A stretch of DNA of 64,000 bases from Methanovulcanius yangii (GTDB lineage Archaea; Halobacteriota; Methanomicrobia; Methanomicrobiales; Methanomicrobiaceae), in contig NZ_LTBL01000001.1 in assembly GCF_018687785.1 (NCBI RefSeq), positions 1,417,780-1,481,779 of the forward strand, written 5' to 3'. The translations under genes were made by a program, and so were the position numbers. Shown one piece after another: positions 1 through 8,103 of this stretch. The notes under the pieces are model-generated. The model saw nothing but the letters and a program-made list of their open reading frames with translations. It searched no databases and was not told the DNA's origin. How positions within the stretch are numbered: the stretch's first letter is position 1; each line of letters begins with the position of its first letter.

Positions 1-489
1 GCATCGCTGTTACTTCCTGTATATCTTCGGAGGGGGAGATCGAATGAACGTATTATGTCCCACCCTATTGATATGCTTTATTGCATATCACTTAACGATA
101 CAATGTTCCTCTTCCAGACATATAATACATTCCCAAAGTGCATACCAACCCACAATATATTTAAATAGTGCAGGGGCAGAACCAGTCTCAAAACCGCTCC
201 TACCGCACCCTTTTTTCCCAAACGCCGAAGTAAATTGAGAGGCAACGAGGGATTCGGCCCAACCGCCACATCGTCGTCACCCGGAGAGGACCCCGGCGGC
301 ATCAGAGCATGGCGGCACTGTCGGAAAAGATATCATATATGCTTTTTCCGAGATTCGGGACGGATTGAGCCTCGCAGGAACAGCCGAACACGTATGCTCA
401 ATTTGCCCGACCGGACCGCGGCACATGCGATACTCCCTTCCGCCCGCAAGCATGTTCATGCCCAGCCATTCCAATCCACGGGGGGCGGT
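1..489. other. Intergenic stretch without a convincing gene
   Basis: A 64-codon frame at 44-238 (+) follows a good GGAGG-like site. Its product is low-complexity with no recognisable domain, and an AT-rich TATA-like tract (about 150-163) lies inside it, so I do not call it. Two inverted repeats are visible: an 8-bp stem at 321-351 with an AT-rich loop, and a 7-bp stem between 364-370 and 396-402. These could be part of an untranslated RNA or a terminator region for the gene ending at 490. I cannot assign either. Confidence 0.4.
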
Positions 490-1632
490 TTAGAGAGAGA
501 CCCATGCAAGAATGAAGAGTCCGAGCCCAACCATACACAGACCCATGCTTAGGCGAAGGGACCGCCGATACTCCTCACGCCAGCGGCCGACACGTTCCGG
601 CGACAGACCACCTGCGACGAGCAGCGTTATGACAATGAGGGGAAGGACAAAGATGAGGTTGTACAGGAGAAGTGCCCCCACGGTCCTGATGCCCGGTGCA
701 GACGCGAGCATTCCCAGCACGGCAAGATAGACACCGCCGGTGCATGGCAGTTCGAAAAATCCGGTCAGAATGCCTATGGCAAAGGCTGCAGGAATCGTGT
801 GCCTACCCGTCAGGCGCTTGAGTATGGCACTGCCACCTTCAGGAATGGCAAGAGAGACAACCGCCCGGCCCGTCACCCCTTCCGCCACCATAAATATCCC
901 GATGATAATTGCCACCAGCGCTGCGAATATGGAGAACCCTGCGCCGATATCAAGGACACGGACAGCCGCCAGGATGCCGATGCCGGAGAGGATGTAGATG
1001 AGAAACACCCCCGCGGCATAGGCAAACCCGGTTGCAATGACACTCTTCCTGCTTCCTGCGCTGAGAAGAGTGACCAGAAGGAACACCAGCACCGCAAAGG
1101 CACAGGGATTGACCCCGTCAACGAGGGCTGCCCCTGCGATGATGAGAAGCGACGGCCCGGCAGGGGGAGGCGAGGAAGGAGACGGAACCACCCCCGCATC
1201 GCTTGTTGCATCGGGAGAGGGGGAAACGGAAACCGTGCCATTTTCGAGGTATCCGGGCAATTTTGTCGAAATCGCAGTATACCCTTCGAGGAAGAGGCCG
1301 TCGCTGGTGAAGACGGCGGGGTACGACGGATACGGCTCGCCATGCGCCTGACCCATTTGGAAAAAGAGGTCACGAACGGAGGCGTTGCCCGTCACATCGC
1401 AGTATTCAAAACGAACCGCAGGGTATGCAACTGAGAGGTTCTCCACTACAGGATGCGCCTTAGTACAGGCATGACATGTCTCACTGAAGAAAAAAAACAC
1501 GACCCGCCCCGCGTCATTCACCGCACCCGTACAGGAATGGACGTCGGCCGCCCCGGCCCCCGCCACAAGCCCCCATACAAGCATGGAGAGAACAAGTATT
1601 GGCACTACGCCCCGGGAGACACCCCGCACCAT
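490..1632 (-). CDS. Secreted thioredoxin-fold protein fused to a CcdA/DsbD-like membrane domain
   Basis: This 380-residue protein has an N-terminal signal/membrane segment (about 1-28), then an extracytoplasmic thioredoxin-like domain with a CHAC redox pair at 53-56. A Ser/Pro-rich linker (about 130-157) leads to a six-helix-like region resembling CcdA/DsbD. That region has the two characteristic Pro-Cys sites (VNPCAFAV near the first helix, ELPCTGG in the second half). In this family the membrane Cys pair carries electrons from cytoplasmic thioredoxin to extracytoplasmic thiols. The fusion therefore looks like a self-contained thiol reduction conduit; this is inference. A TATA-like CATATAAGC lies at about 1674-1683 on this strand. 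The ATG at 1632 follows GAGGT with almost no spacing, so the adjacent GTG codon is an alternative start. It is convergent with nothing visible and separate from the ribosomal block. Confidence 0.82.
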   Translation of the reverse strand: MVRGVSRGVVPILVLSMLVWGLVAGAGAADVHSCTGAVNDAGRVVFFFFSETCHACTKAHPVVENLSVAYPAVRFEYCDVTGNASVRDLFFQMGQAHGEPYPSYPAVFTSDGLFLEGYTAISTKLPGYLENGTVSVSPSPDATSDAGVVPSPSSPPPAGPSLLIIAGAALVDGVNPCAFAVLVFLLVTLLSAGSRKSVIATGFAYAAGVFLIYILSGIGILAAVRVLDIGAGFSIFAALVAIIIGIFMVAEGVTGRAVVSLAIPEGGSAILKRLTGRHTIPAAFAIGILTGFFELPCTGGVYLAVLGMLASAPGIRTVGALLLYNLIFVLPLIVITLLVAGGLSPERVGRWREEYRRSLRLSMGLCMVGLGLFILAWVSL

Positions 1633-1876
1633 ACCTCGATATAGACTGGGGAGGTTCTTAATCCTGCCGCACCCGCTTATATGCCATCATCGGCCCCTAT
1701 CTACAATCCGACTGCAATTTTGCATCTTACATACGAACAAAAGGTAAAATGGACGTTCAAAAAACCCATAGCCCGCGTGCGGACAGAATGGCACGAACGG
1801 CATCGGCCGGAAGATCTGCGAAAGAACCCGATGGAATAATGCGGAACGATATACAGGATACGTAAGAGAATTGCGT

Positions 1877-1910
1877 CTTACCTCCCGGAAAGGGAGGTGA
1901 AGAAAAAAGA
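1877..1910 (-). terminator. Hairpin plus T-run after the L12 gene
   Basis: Directly downstream of the L12 stop codon the minus strand reads a T-rich run (complement of 1901-1910) followed by a 6-bp inverted repeat, CCTCCC 1881-1886 with GGGAGG 1892-1897. Archaeal termination depends mainly on the T-run. This is a likely end of the secE-spt5-ribosomal transcript. Confidence 0.6.
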
Positions 1911-1911
1911 T

Positions 1912-2217
1912 TTAGCCGAAGAGTGCACCGAGGCCGGCCATGCCGTCCTCTTCTGCCTCTTCCTCTTCCTCTTCAGCCTCTTCCTCGACAGCTGCCTCCG
2001 CTGCTGCGGGTGCTGCTGCGGGTGCTGCTGCTGCGGGTGCAACCGCTGCCTTTGCGATGGCCTCTTCGATGTCCACACCGTCAAGTGCGGCAATGAGTGC
2101 CTTCACACGTGCATCGTCAACGTCGGTACCTGCTGCGGCCAGTACTGCGGTGACCGCTTCTTCCGTAATTTCCTTGCCTGCGTTGTGCAGGATAAGTGCT
2201 GCGTAGATGTATTCCAT
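1912..2217 (-). CDS. rpl12: Ribosomal stalk protein P1/L12 (archaeal L12e)
   Basis: This is the 101-residue archaeal stalk protein. It has an N-terminal dimerisation helix region starting [10 protein letters not shown], an Ala/Pro-rich hinge (about 58-78), a long Glu-rich stretch and the diagnostic C-terminal tail ending MAGLGALFG, which recruits translation factors. I choose the ATG at 2217 because GAGGTG lies 7 bases upstream; a TTG 15 bases further up would overlap that site. It is the last gene of the L11-L1-P0-L12 group and is followed by a T-run terminator. Confidence 0.97.
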   Translation of the reverse strand: MEYIYAALILHNAGKEITEEAVTAVLAAAGTDVDDARVKALIAALDGVDIEEAIAKAAVAPAAAAPAAAPAAAEAAVEEEAEEEEEEAEEDGMAGLGALFG

Positions 2218-2243
2218 TTTCAAACACCTCAATTCTAATCTGA

Positions 2244-3092
2244 TTATTCAACAACTCCCTTCAGGGCTTTTGCCTGCGCATTTGCCCGTCCGATGATCAT
2301 TTCAACGACGCCCTTCTCATACACAACAGCCTCGACACCGAGGTTGCGTGCTTCGCCTGCCGCCTTTGCAATGATAGCCTCGATCGTTGCCGCTGTCGGA
2401 TACACTGCGTTGACCGACAGGTTGAACGCCTGCTGTGCTGCGAGGACGATGTTGTTGAAGTATTCTGTCTCATCGATTGCCAGTACGGACGGTTCGTAGA
2501 ACGTGCCGTCGTAGTAGGCGACCTGAAGACTCAGTCCGACATCCTTCGTGCGGATGTCAAGCTTTGCAAGCACGTCGGCCTGCTTGGCGGTAATCTCTTC
2601 CCCTGCCTTGACGAACGTCTTCGTCTCGCGAATGACGACCTTTCCGCCTTCAATTGCGGCAGGAACGCCTGCCTGCTGAAGCACACCAACGATAGGACCG
2701 GGCTTGAAGGACGTCGGACCCTTCTCGACGACGATGTCCTGGGCTGCGATGTCACCTGCACGGGCGACCATCTTGCTCATCGTCTGCTGGAGCTTCCTGT
2801 AGAGAGCGAACGGGTTTTCATTCGTGTAGATCAGTGCACTCTGTCCGTCGATATGGGTGTTGAGACCGGAGATGGGCTCGCCCAATTCACCGAATGCGTG
2901 CTCAATGAGCGTGTTGCGCGTCATCTTCAGGACTGTAGAGCCGCGGAGGTCGCGGCGCATTTCCTGGAGCTGGCTGGCCGGAATGCCCTGCAGGTCGACA
3001 AGACCGGTGAGGGCGTATTCCTGTGCATACGCTTTGATCACTTCAACTTCGTCTTTCTTCCACTGGGGCAGGTTCACTGTATATAGTGCCAT
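2244..3092 (-). CDS. rplP0: Ribosomal protein P0 (L10 family), without an acidic stalk tail
   Basis: This 282-residue protein is the base of the ribosomal stalk, anchoring L12 dimers to 23S rRNA beside L11. The N-terminal rRNA-binding domain ([18 protein letters not shown]) and the archaeal insertion domain ([18 protein letters not shown]) are clear. They are followed by the helical spine that binds L12. The protein stops after the spine (ending KALKGVVE) and lacks the Glu-rich GLGALFG tail that many archaeal P0 proteins share with L12. The start codon overlaps the L1 stop by one base (TAATG), indicating coupled translation. Confidence 0.95.
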   Translation of the reverse strand: MALYTVNLPQWKKDEVEVIKAYAQEYALTGLVDLQGIPASQLQEMRRDLRGSTVLKMTRNTLIEHAFGELGEPISGLNTHIDGQSALIYTNENPFALYRKLQQTMSKMVARAGDIAAQDIVVEKGPTSFKPGPIVGVLQQAGVPAAIEGGKVVIRETKTFVKAGEEITAKQADVLAKLDIRTKDVGLSLQVAYYDGTFYEPSVLAIDETEYFNNIVLAAQQAFNLSVNAVYPTAATIEAIIAKAAGEARNLGVEAVVYEKGVVEMIIGRANAQAKALKGVVE

Positions 3093-3736
3093 TACACTAA
3101 CCTCACTGCCGGACCCATGGATGTCTTGACGTATACCGACCGGATGTTCATTGCACCACTCTCAAGGGATGTTTCAACCTTCTTCAGGACCGCGTCGATG
3201 TTGTCTGCAACCTCTTCAGGCGCCATAGCGGCAGTACCGACCTTCACGTGGAAGGTGGTCTTGTCCTTTGTACGGAACTTGACGGATTTGCGGAGACGTT
3301 CGACAATGGGTCCTACATCCATTCCCTGGGGAACGGGGGTTGGCATTTTACCGCGTGGACCGAGCCTGGTACCGAGGTAACGACCTACAAGAGGCATAAC
3401 CGCGGTCTCTGCGAGGAAATACCGGTATTCGTTCGCCATTTTGCGAGCTTCCCGGGGTTCTCCGCCCAGACGTTCGATTTCTTCAGGTCCGATGATGAGG
3501 TCTACACCTGCAGCTTTTGCCTGGGTGGTGATATCTCCTTTACCAAGGACGGCGATCTTTTCGATCCGACCCGTGCCATTTGGCAGAACCATCGTCTCAT
3601 CAATACGGTTTTTCGGTTGCGCCATGTCGATGTTTCTCAGGTTAATTGCGATTTCAACGCTTTCCTGGAACTTACGCTCAGGCGCAGCTTCTATTGCCGC
3701 GTTTACGGCTTCCAGAATCTGGACCCTTTCAACCAT
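3092..3736 (-). CDS. rpl1: Ribosomal protein L1
   Basis: This 214-residue L1 protein binds the L1 stalk of 23S rRNA. Recognisable segments are the conserved GPRGKMPTPVP motif in the middle and the C-terminal SSL/SVYVKTSMGPAVRL-type strand. The ATG at 3736 follows GGAGG with good spacing. L1 is a known translational autoregulator in bacteria and methanogens, and the leader here has a possible stem that includes the ribosome binding site (3746-3785). It lies between L11 (64-base gap) and P0 (1-base overlap). Confidence 0.97.
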   Translation of the reverse strand: MVERVQILEAVNAAIEAAPERKFQESVEIAINLRNIDMAQPKNRIDETMVLPNGTGRIEKIAVLGKGDITTQAKAAGVDLIIGPEEIERLGGEPREARKMANEYRYFLAETAVMPLVGRYLGTRLGPRGKMPTPVPQGMDVGPIVERLRKSVKFRTKDKTTFHVKVGTAAMAPEEVADNIDAVLKKVETSLESGAMNIRSVYVKTSMGPAVRLV

Positions 3737-3745
3737 TCATTACCT

Positions 3746-3785
3746 CCATAGTGGTACGACCTGCGGGAGAGCAGATCTCCTATGG
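3746..3785 (-). promoter_or_regulatory. Possible L1 autoregulatory leader helix
   Basis: In the L11-L1 gap, CCATA (3746-3750) pairs with TATGG (3781-3785) and GGAGA (3766-3770) pairs with TCTCC (3776-3780). This gives two 5-bp helices stacked directly on one side, with a 15-base bulge on the other and a 5-base loop. The outer stem overlaps the first bases of the L1 ribosome binding site. L1 binding sites in rRNA and mRNA are helices with an asymmetric internal loop, so an autoregulatory role is plausible, but the sequence match to known sites was not checked. Confidence 0.35.
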
Positions 3786-3800
3786 TGTTTTTTTTATAGT
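3786..3800 (-). promoter_or_regulatory. TATA-like element before L1
   Basis: Immediately downstream of the L11 stop codon the minus strand reads GACTATAAAAAAAACA, a good archaeal TATA-like sequence. It could start a separate L1-P0-L12 transcript. If initiation occurs about 25 bases downstream, such a transcript would begin inside the leader helix at 3746-3785 and lack its outer stem, so the helix would form only in read-through mRNA. Confidence 0.35.
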
Positions 3801-4277
3801 CTATTCATTCAGGACACTGTCGTATTCGCCTGCATCGATGAGGGCAAAGATCTCCTTTGGATCCTTTCCTTCAACGGTTACGCCGACACTGACGCATGAC
3901 CCGATAACCTCTTTCGTGCGGTTTTTCAGATCATAGGACAGCATGTCGTCCGTCTTCATGCGGGCAATGCGGACAGCAGCCTCAAGCGGAAGGTCCCCCA
4001 CTTTCACCGTGTTGGGTTCACCGGAACCCTTCTCGATGCCGACCTCTTTCATGATGAGGGCGGTCGTGGGCGGGACACCAACGGATACCGTGAAGTTCTT
4101 CTTCTCGTCGACTTCAACACGAACAGGTACCTGCATCCCGTTGAACTCGGCGGTCTTTTTGTTGATCTCGTCAACAACTGCCTTCACGTTAATTCCGAGT
4201 GGTCCCAGTGCCGGCCCTAACGGGGGTCCGGCCGTGGCTTTTCCGCCGGGTACCAATACCTCGACTACTTCTCCCAT
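3801..4277 (-). CDS. rpl11: Ribosomal protein L11
   Basis: This 158-residue protein binds the GTPase-associated region of 23S rRNA. The N-terminal domain contains the characteristic Pro-rich segment [19 protein letters not shown]. The C-terminal rRNA-binding domain carries the [17 protein letters not shown] segment. A GGTGAT-type site precedes the ATG at 4277. The gap of about 120 bases to spt5 upstream holds a T-run (around 4380) and a TATA-like CCTTATAC, so L11 may have its own promoter. Confidence 0.97.
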   Translation of the reverse strand: MGEVVEVLVPGGKATAGPPLGPALGPLGINVKAVVDEINKKTAEFNGMQVPVRVEVDEKKNFTVSVGVPPTTALIMKEVGIEKGSGEPNTVKVGDLPLEAAVRIARMKTDDMLSYDLKNRTKEVIGSCVSVGVTVEGKDPKEIFALIDAGEYDSVLNE

Positions 4278-4398
4278 TGTAATATCACCATGCCTACGTT
4301 ACCGCAGTATAAGGAGCGGCACTCAGCTTGGGTCAGTACAGGTTTGCGTACAACCTCTTAAAGGTAAGGGAGACGCAACCAAAAAATGTGAGAGGGCG

Positions 4399-4866
4399 TT
4401 ATTCCTGTGCCTTCTCGATAACCCGGACATTGTCCCCGCGGACCGTGATGGGGATGGGCACCATCGATTCGTACAATTCAACGGTAATCTCTTCTTTTCC
4501 GGCATCCACGCGCTTGACAACCGCTTTTTCGCCCTTAAACGGTCCGGCGATCAGTTCGACGATGGTCCCCTCGTCGATACCGGCGACCGCTGCCTTCGGC
4601 TCAAGGAAGTGCTCGACTTCCTCAAAGGAGGTCTCGCCCTTGACGACCGCCCGCGCATTCGGGATCAGACGTACGATCTGTTCCATACGGGCATACTCGT
4701 CCGGCGTCTCAATGAGCACATATCCCCTCAGTTCATCAGGCGCCATGATGGACTTGATGTCAAACTCGGGGTGGTCCTTCAGGAGTTTGACGATGTCGTC
4801 AACTACCTTGCGTTCCTTGTTCGCCGTCGTCTTCAGCGCGTATATTTTATTTCCGAAGTCACTCAT
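4399..4866 (-). CDS. spt5: Transcription elongation factor Spt5 (archaeal NusG)
   Basis: This 155-residue protein has an NGN domain (starting NKIYALKTTANKERKV) followed by a KOW domain (about 100-130, GTIVELIAGPFKGEKAVV). Spt5 with Spt4 clamps RNA polymerase and supports elongation and transcription-translation coupling. The ATG at 4866 begins 5 bases after the secE stop. An in-frame GTG at 4875 overlaps that stop as GTGA and is a possible alternative start. Order secE-spt5-L11 is widely conserved in archaea. Confidence 0.95.
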   Translation of the reverse strand: MSDFGNKIYALKTTANKERKVVDDIVKLLKDHPEFDIKSIMAPDELRGYVLIETPDEYARMEQIVRLIPNARAVVKGETSFEEVEHFLEPKAAVAGIDEGTIVELIAGPFKGEKAVVKRVDAGKEEITVELYESMVPIPITVRGDNVRVIEKAQE

Positions 4867-4871
4867 TCCAA

Positions 4872-5051
4872 TCACAGGGCGAGAGCCATGATCTCATAGA
4901 GGATAAACCCAATCATACCCACTATCAGAATACCGATTGCAGCAACGATAGCAATCTTATTGAATTCATCTCTCGTCGGCGTCCTCGCAAGTTTGAGGAC
5001 ACGGATGTATTTCTTGAATACTTCTTCATTGATATTTTTTAGGTCTGCCAT
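4872..5051 (-). CDS. secE: Protein translocase subunit SecE/Sec61-gamma
   Basis: This is a 59-codon gene. The translation starts [20 protein letters not shown] and continues [10 protein letters not shown] before a single hydrophobic helix and the end EIMALAL. This matches SecE/Sec61-gamma: an amphipathic helix with the conserved R-x-P-T/DEF hinge, then one transmembrane segment clamping SecY. AGGTGA lies 8 bases before the ATG. It lies between ftsZ and spt5, its usual archaeal position. Confidence 0.93.
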   Translation of the reverse strand: MADLKNINEEVFKKYIRVLKLARTPTRDEFNKIAIVAAIGILIVGMIGFILYEIMALAL

Positions 5052-5059
5052 GTCTTATT

Positions 5060-6169
5060 TCACCTGAGGAAGTCGATCTCGAATTCCTTCATTGCAGCAT
5101 GATGGGAGGGGTACCTCTCACTGCGCCCGTATATCTGGGGAGAGTTGACACCCGTCACGACGAGCATGGTACGCATTCTCCCCTGCATCTCCGGGTCAAC
5201 CTGTGCTCCCCAGATAATCCGTGCATCGGGGTCGATGCGCTCGTAGACTTCCTGTACGACTCCTTCTGCCTCGGACATCGTCATGTCCGGCCCACCGACC
5301 ACATTGACGAGAGCGGCGGTCGCACCGGAGATATCGACATCGAGGAGCGGCGACCTGAGCGCCTTCTTGACGGAGTCGGCAGCTTTGTCCTCGCTGTCGC
5401 TCTCGCCCATACCGATCATAGCAACGCCGCCCTTCTCCATAACAGTTCGCACATCGGCAAAGTCAAGGTTCACGAGGCCGGGCTGGGTAATCAGTTCGGT
5501 AATTCCCTTTACTGCGCGCATTAAAATCTCATCAGAGACCTTAAATGCTGCGTGGAGGGGGAGGCGCGGAACGACTTCAAGAAGCCGGTCGTTTGGAACC
5601 ACGATGACGGTGTCCGCAACATCGCGCAGGCGCTCGAGTCCCGCTTCCGCATTTTCCATGCGAATGGCACCTTCTGCCGTGAAGGGCAGGGTGACGACGG
5701 CAATGGTCAGTGCCCCCTCATCACGGGCAGCCTTGGAGATGACCGGCGCGGAGCCCGTACCGGTACCTCCTCCGAGGCCTGCCGTGATAAATACCATGTC
5801 ACACCCCTCGACATGTTTGCGAATCTCCTCTTCCGCCTCCACAGCAGCCTCTTCACCAACCTGCGGCACCGAGCCCGCACCCAGGCCACGGGTTCGCTTG
5901 CGTCCGATGAGAATGCGGGTATCCGCCTTTGTCCGGATCAGGTGCTGGGCATCGGTATTGAGCGCAATGAGCTCGGCACCCTCAATACCTTCCTCCTTCA
6001 TCCGGGTCATCGTGTTGGATCCACCGCCACCACACCCGATGACGGCGATCTGTGTCCGGAGCTGCTGTAAAATCTCCTCAAGTTCAAGGTCATCTTCACA
6101 TGTAGTGTCCAGAATAACCCCGGTCTCTCTGTTCGACCGTTTGATTGCCTCTTCTACTATTGATCTCAT
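5060..6169 (-). CDS. ftsZ: Cell division GTPase FtsZ
   Basis: This 369-residue tubulin-family GTPase polymerises into the division ring. The glycine-rich N-terminal nucleotide site ([10 protein letters not shown], about 44-53), the tubulin signature GGGTGTGS (133-140) and the synergy-loop region ([11 protein letters not shown]) are all present. A short N-terminal extension of about 35 residues precedes the core, as is common in archaeal FtsZ1. The start ATG overlaps the dtdA stop as ATGA, so translation is probably coupled. FtsZ is followed by secE only 8 bases downstream. Confidence 0.96.
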   Translation of the reverse strand: MRSIVEEAIKRSNRETGVILDTTCEDDLELEEILQQLRTQIAVIGCGGGGSNTMTRMKEEGIEGAELIALNTDAQHLIRTKADTRILIGRKRTRGLGAGSVPQVGEEAAVEAEEEIRKHVEGCDMVFITAGLGGGTGTGSAPVISKAARDEGALTIAVVTLPFTAEGAIRMENAEAGLERLRDVADTVIVVPNDRLLEVVPRLPLHAAFKVSDEILMRAVKGITELITQPGLVNLDFADVRTVMEKGGVAMIGMGESDSEDKAADSVKKALRSPLLDVDISGATAALVNVVGGPDMTMSEAEGVVQEVYERIDPDARIIWGAQVDPEMQGRMRTMLVVTGVNSPQIYGRSERYPSHHAAMKEFEIDFLR

Positions 6170-7503
6170 AGATAGCTCTCCAATCCCGGGACGTGGATTA
6201 CCTGTTCAGACACATCAGATACCATTGAGGGAGTGATCACCGTCCCCCCAATTTCAATCTCATGGCCTGCGGCCAGTCGTCCGAAAAGCGGTCCTTTCGG
6301 CACCCCCAGTTCAGCTGCCCGCCGGGGGTTAAACCGAACTCTCCGGATGGTGATACTATCACCACTGACCGTAGTCGATCCATCGTTGACTAAGATTTTG
6401 ACGCAGGATGTTATTAAAAGATGCAGTACTTGGACTTCATGTCCGGCGAAGGCAAAAAACACCGGAAGCGGCCGTCCGGACTGCGTGGTGATGCCAGCGG
6501 CGGGAATATCCCGTATCAAGTCCCAAAAGAGGTTTTCATCAATTTTGAGAGCCTCATCAAAGAGATCCGGAGGAATTGATAGTCGTACGGGGAATCCCTC
6601 ACCGGAAATTCCAAGGATTATCAGTCGCGCCCCATCCGATTCCTCGGCTGCACGCGCCCTGAACGCACAATAGGTTGAAAACGGGAGATCCCCCATCTGC
6701 CTGAGTTCGCTCTCGCTCAGGCGGACAATCCCGCAATCGTCGAGGAGCGTCATGACATGGGCAAGGTCATCCCGGGAGAGGGCCTTGCGATCGATATAGG
6801 CCGCATCTGCACCGGACATTGCAGTCATCCGGCGGATCATCTCCGCATCCAGCATCCCCACTTCCCGCGTATGGGCGATATGGCCCCATGCGGCACGGGT
6901 GGCAATGGCGATCTCCGTCTGTCGGGCCGCATAGTGATTCCCCCCGAACCCCGTGAGGACGACACAAGCCGAGGGGCCGTCATGGAGAGCCCCTGCCACA
7001 CTCTGTGCCACCGCCCTGCCCGCATCCTCCCGGACCCATTCCTCCTCCGTGCTGCCGATCTCCACAAAAAACGAGGGTGTTGCAAGGTCCGTGGGGCCGT
7101 GGTGCGTCACCTCGTAGGACACACGAAAGCCGTCCGGCGCGGAGGCGGCAAGGCGGAGGAGGACCGCATGCATCCATTCCGGGGCCGCCCGGGCAAGCTG
7201 ACGGGGGGCACCACCGAGTGCCGCATCGCGAAAATTGCCGGTGACATGCACCGTAAGGGCGCGAACGGGATTCTTGCTGGTATGCCGGGAGATGAAGATG
7301 ATGAGATCGGCCGCTGCACGGGCATCCAGACCCTCCTCGTGGATCAGGCGGCCTTTTGCACCGATGAACCGGACGTGGTGCCCGGCAAACGGGACGGCCC
7401 CCTCCGGCACCTCGTCCAGCCCCATCTCGTGAAGCAGATGATCCCTGATGTTCATTCCCGCAGGGTCGATTTCCGAATATACTATGGCAATGTCCACACG
7501 CAC
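6166..7503 (-). CDS. dtdA: D-aminoacyl-tRNA deacylase, archaeal DTD2 type
   Basis: The product hydrolyses D-amino acids mis-attached to tRNA. The N-terminal half matches the archaeal/plant DTD2 family, including [20 protein letters not shown], a [19 protein letters not shown] segment and [15 protein letters not shown]. The second half (about 270 onward) is an extra domain without catalytic motifs that I recognise; extended DtdA proteins occur in methanogens. I prefer the GTG start at 7503 (445 residues), giving [16 protein letters not shown]. The longest frame would overlap the upstream gene by 29 bases and add a Pro/Ala-rich leader unlike the family. Confidence 0.9.
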   Translation of the reverse strand: MRVDIAIVYSEIDPAGMNIRDHLLHEMGLDEVPEGAVPFAGHHVRFIGAKGRLIHEEGLDARAAADLIIFISRHTSKNPVRALTVHVTGNFRDAALGGAPRQLARAAPEWMHAVLLRLAASAPDGFRVSYEVTHHGPTDLATPSFFVEIGSTEEEWVREDAGRAVAQSVAGALHDGPSACVVLTGFGGNHYAARQTEIAIATRAAWGHIAHTREVGMLDAEMIRRMTAMSGADAAYIDRKALSRDDLAHVMTLLDDCGIVRLSESELRQMGDLPFSTYCAFRARAAEESDGARLIILGISGEGFPVRLSIPPDLFDEALKIDENLFWDLIRDIPAAGITTQSGRPLPVFFAFAGHEVQVLHLLITSCVKILVNDGSTTVSGDSITIRRVRFNPRRAAELGVPKGPLFGRLAAGHEIEIGGTVITPSMVSDVSEQVIHVPGLESYL

Positions 7504-7543
7504 CTCTCCAGTACCTGATGAAAACGTCTGTTCCGGCGGGGCT

Positions 7544-8011
7544 TCAATCCTTGCCGCCGGGAGACCCGGCATACCGCGTGGCGGCCCGTGCCCGCGATAC
7601 CGCCTCTGCGGGGGAGGGGCAGGGGATCACTCCGTCAATATCCCATGTTCCGAGCCCGAAGACCGGTATGCCCCGCTTCAGGGCCATCGCGATCTCCGAG
7701 AGCGTCCCGTACCCCCCTCCGACGGCAATCACCGCATCCCCGGCTGCAACAACGAGGGTGTTTCTGGCAATCCCGAGACCGGTGGGTATGACAACGGTCA
7801 GATAGGGGTTCCCCGGCCCCTCGCCGGGAAGGATTCCCACCACCATTCCCCCCGCCTCACGGGCGCCGCGGGAAGCGGCTTCCATTACCCCGCCCCTGCC
7901 ACCGCAGACGAGAACGGCACCCGCCCGTCCGATGCACCGTCCGGTCTCTGCGGCATCTAAAAGTTCTTTCCCGTTCGCTTCACCTGCACCGATTACGGCC
8001 ACCTGCATCAT
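7544..8011 (-). CDS. TIGR00725/LOG-like Rossmann-fold protein
   Basis: This 155-residue protein begins MMQVAVIGAGEA and contains the GGRGGVMEAASRGA segment and the GGGYGTLSEIAMAL motif. Both are typical of the lysine-decarboxylase-like (LOG/TIGR00725) nucleotide-binding family. LOG proteins release cytokinin ribose-phosphates or hydrolyse nucleotides, but archaeal members are uncharacterised. GGAGGAA lies a few bases upstream of two consecutive ATG codons (8011 and 8008), so I use 8011. It is first in the block leading to dtdA-ftsZ. Confidence 0.82.
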   Translation of the reverse strand: MMQVAVIGAGEANGKELLDAAETGRCIGRAGAVLVCGGRGGVMEAASRGAREAGGMVVGILPGEGPGNPYLTVVIPTGLGIARNTLVVAAGDAVIAVGGGYGTLSEIAMALKRGIPVFGLGTWDIDGVIPCPSPAEAVSRARAATRYAGSPGGKD

Positions 8012-8103
8012 TCGTATTCCTCCTTCCTGCTGCCCCGTCATTTACACAAATACCTATGTTTCCCTGCGTGCAATATTTACCGATATATACCCGAGGGATT
8101 CTG

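Noticed and set aside
44-238. 64-codon plus-strand frame with GGAGG-like site
   Set aside because: The product is low-complexity, contains a promoter-like AT tract, and no domain is seen.
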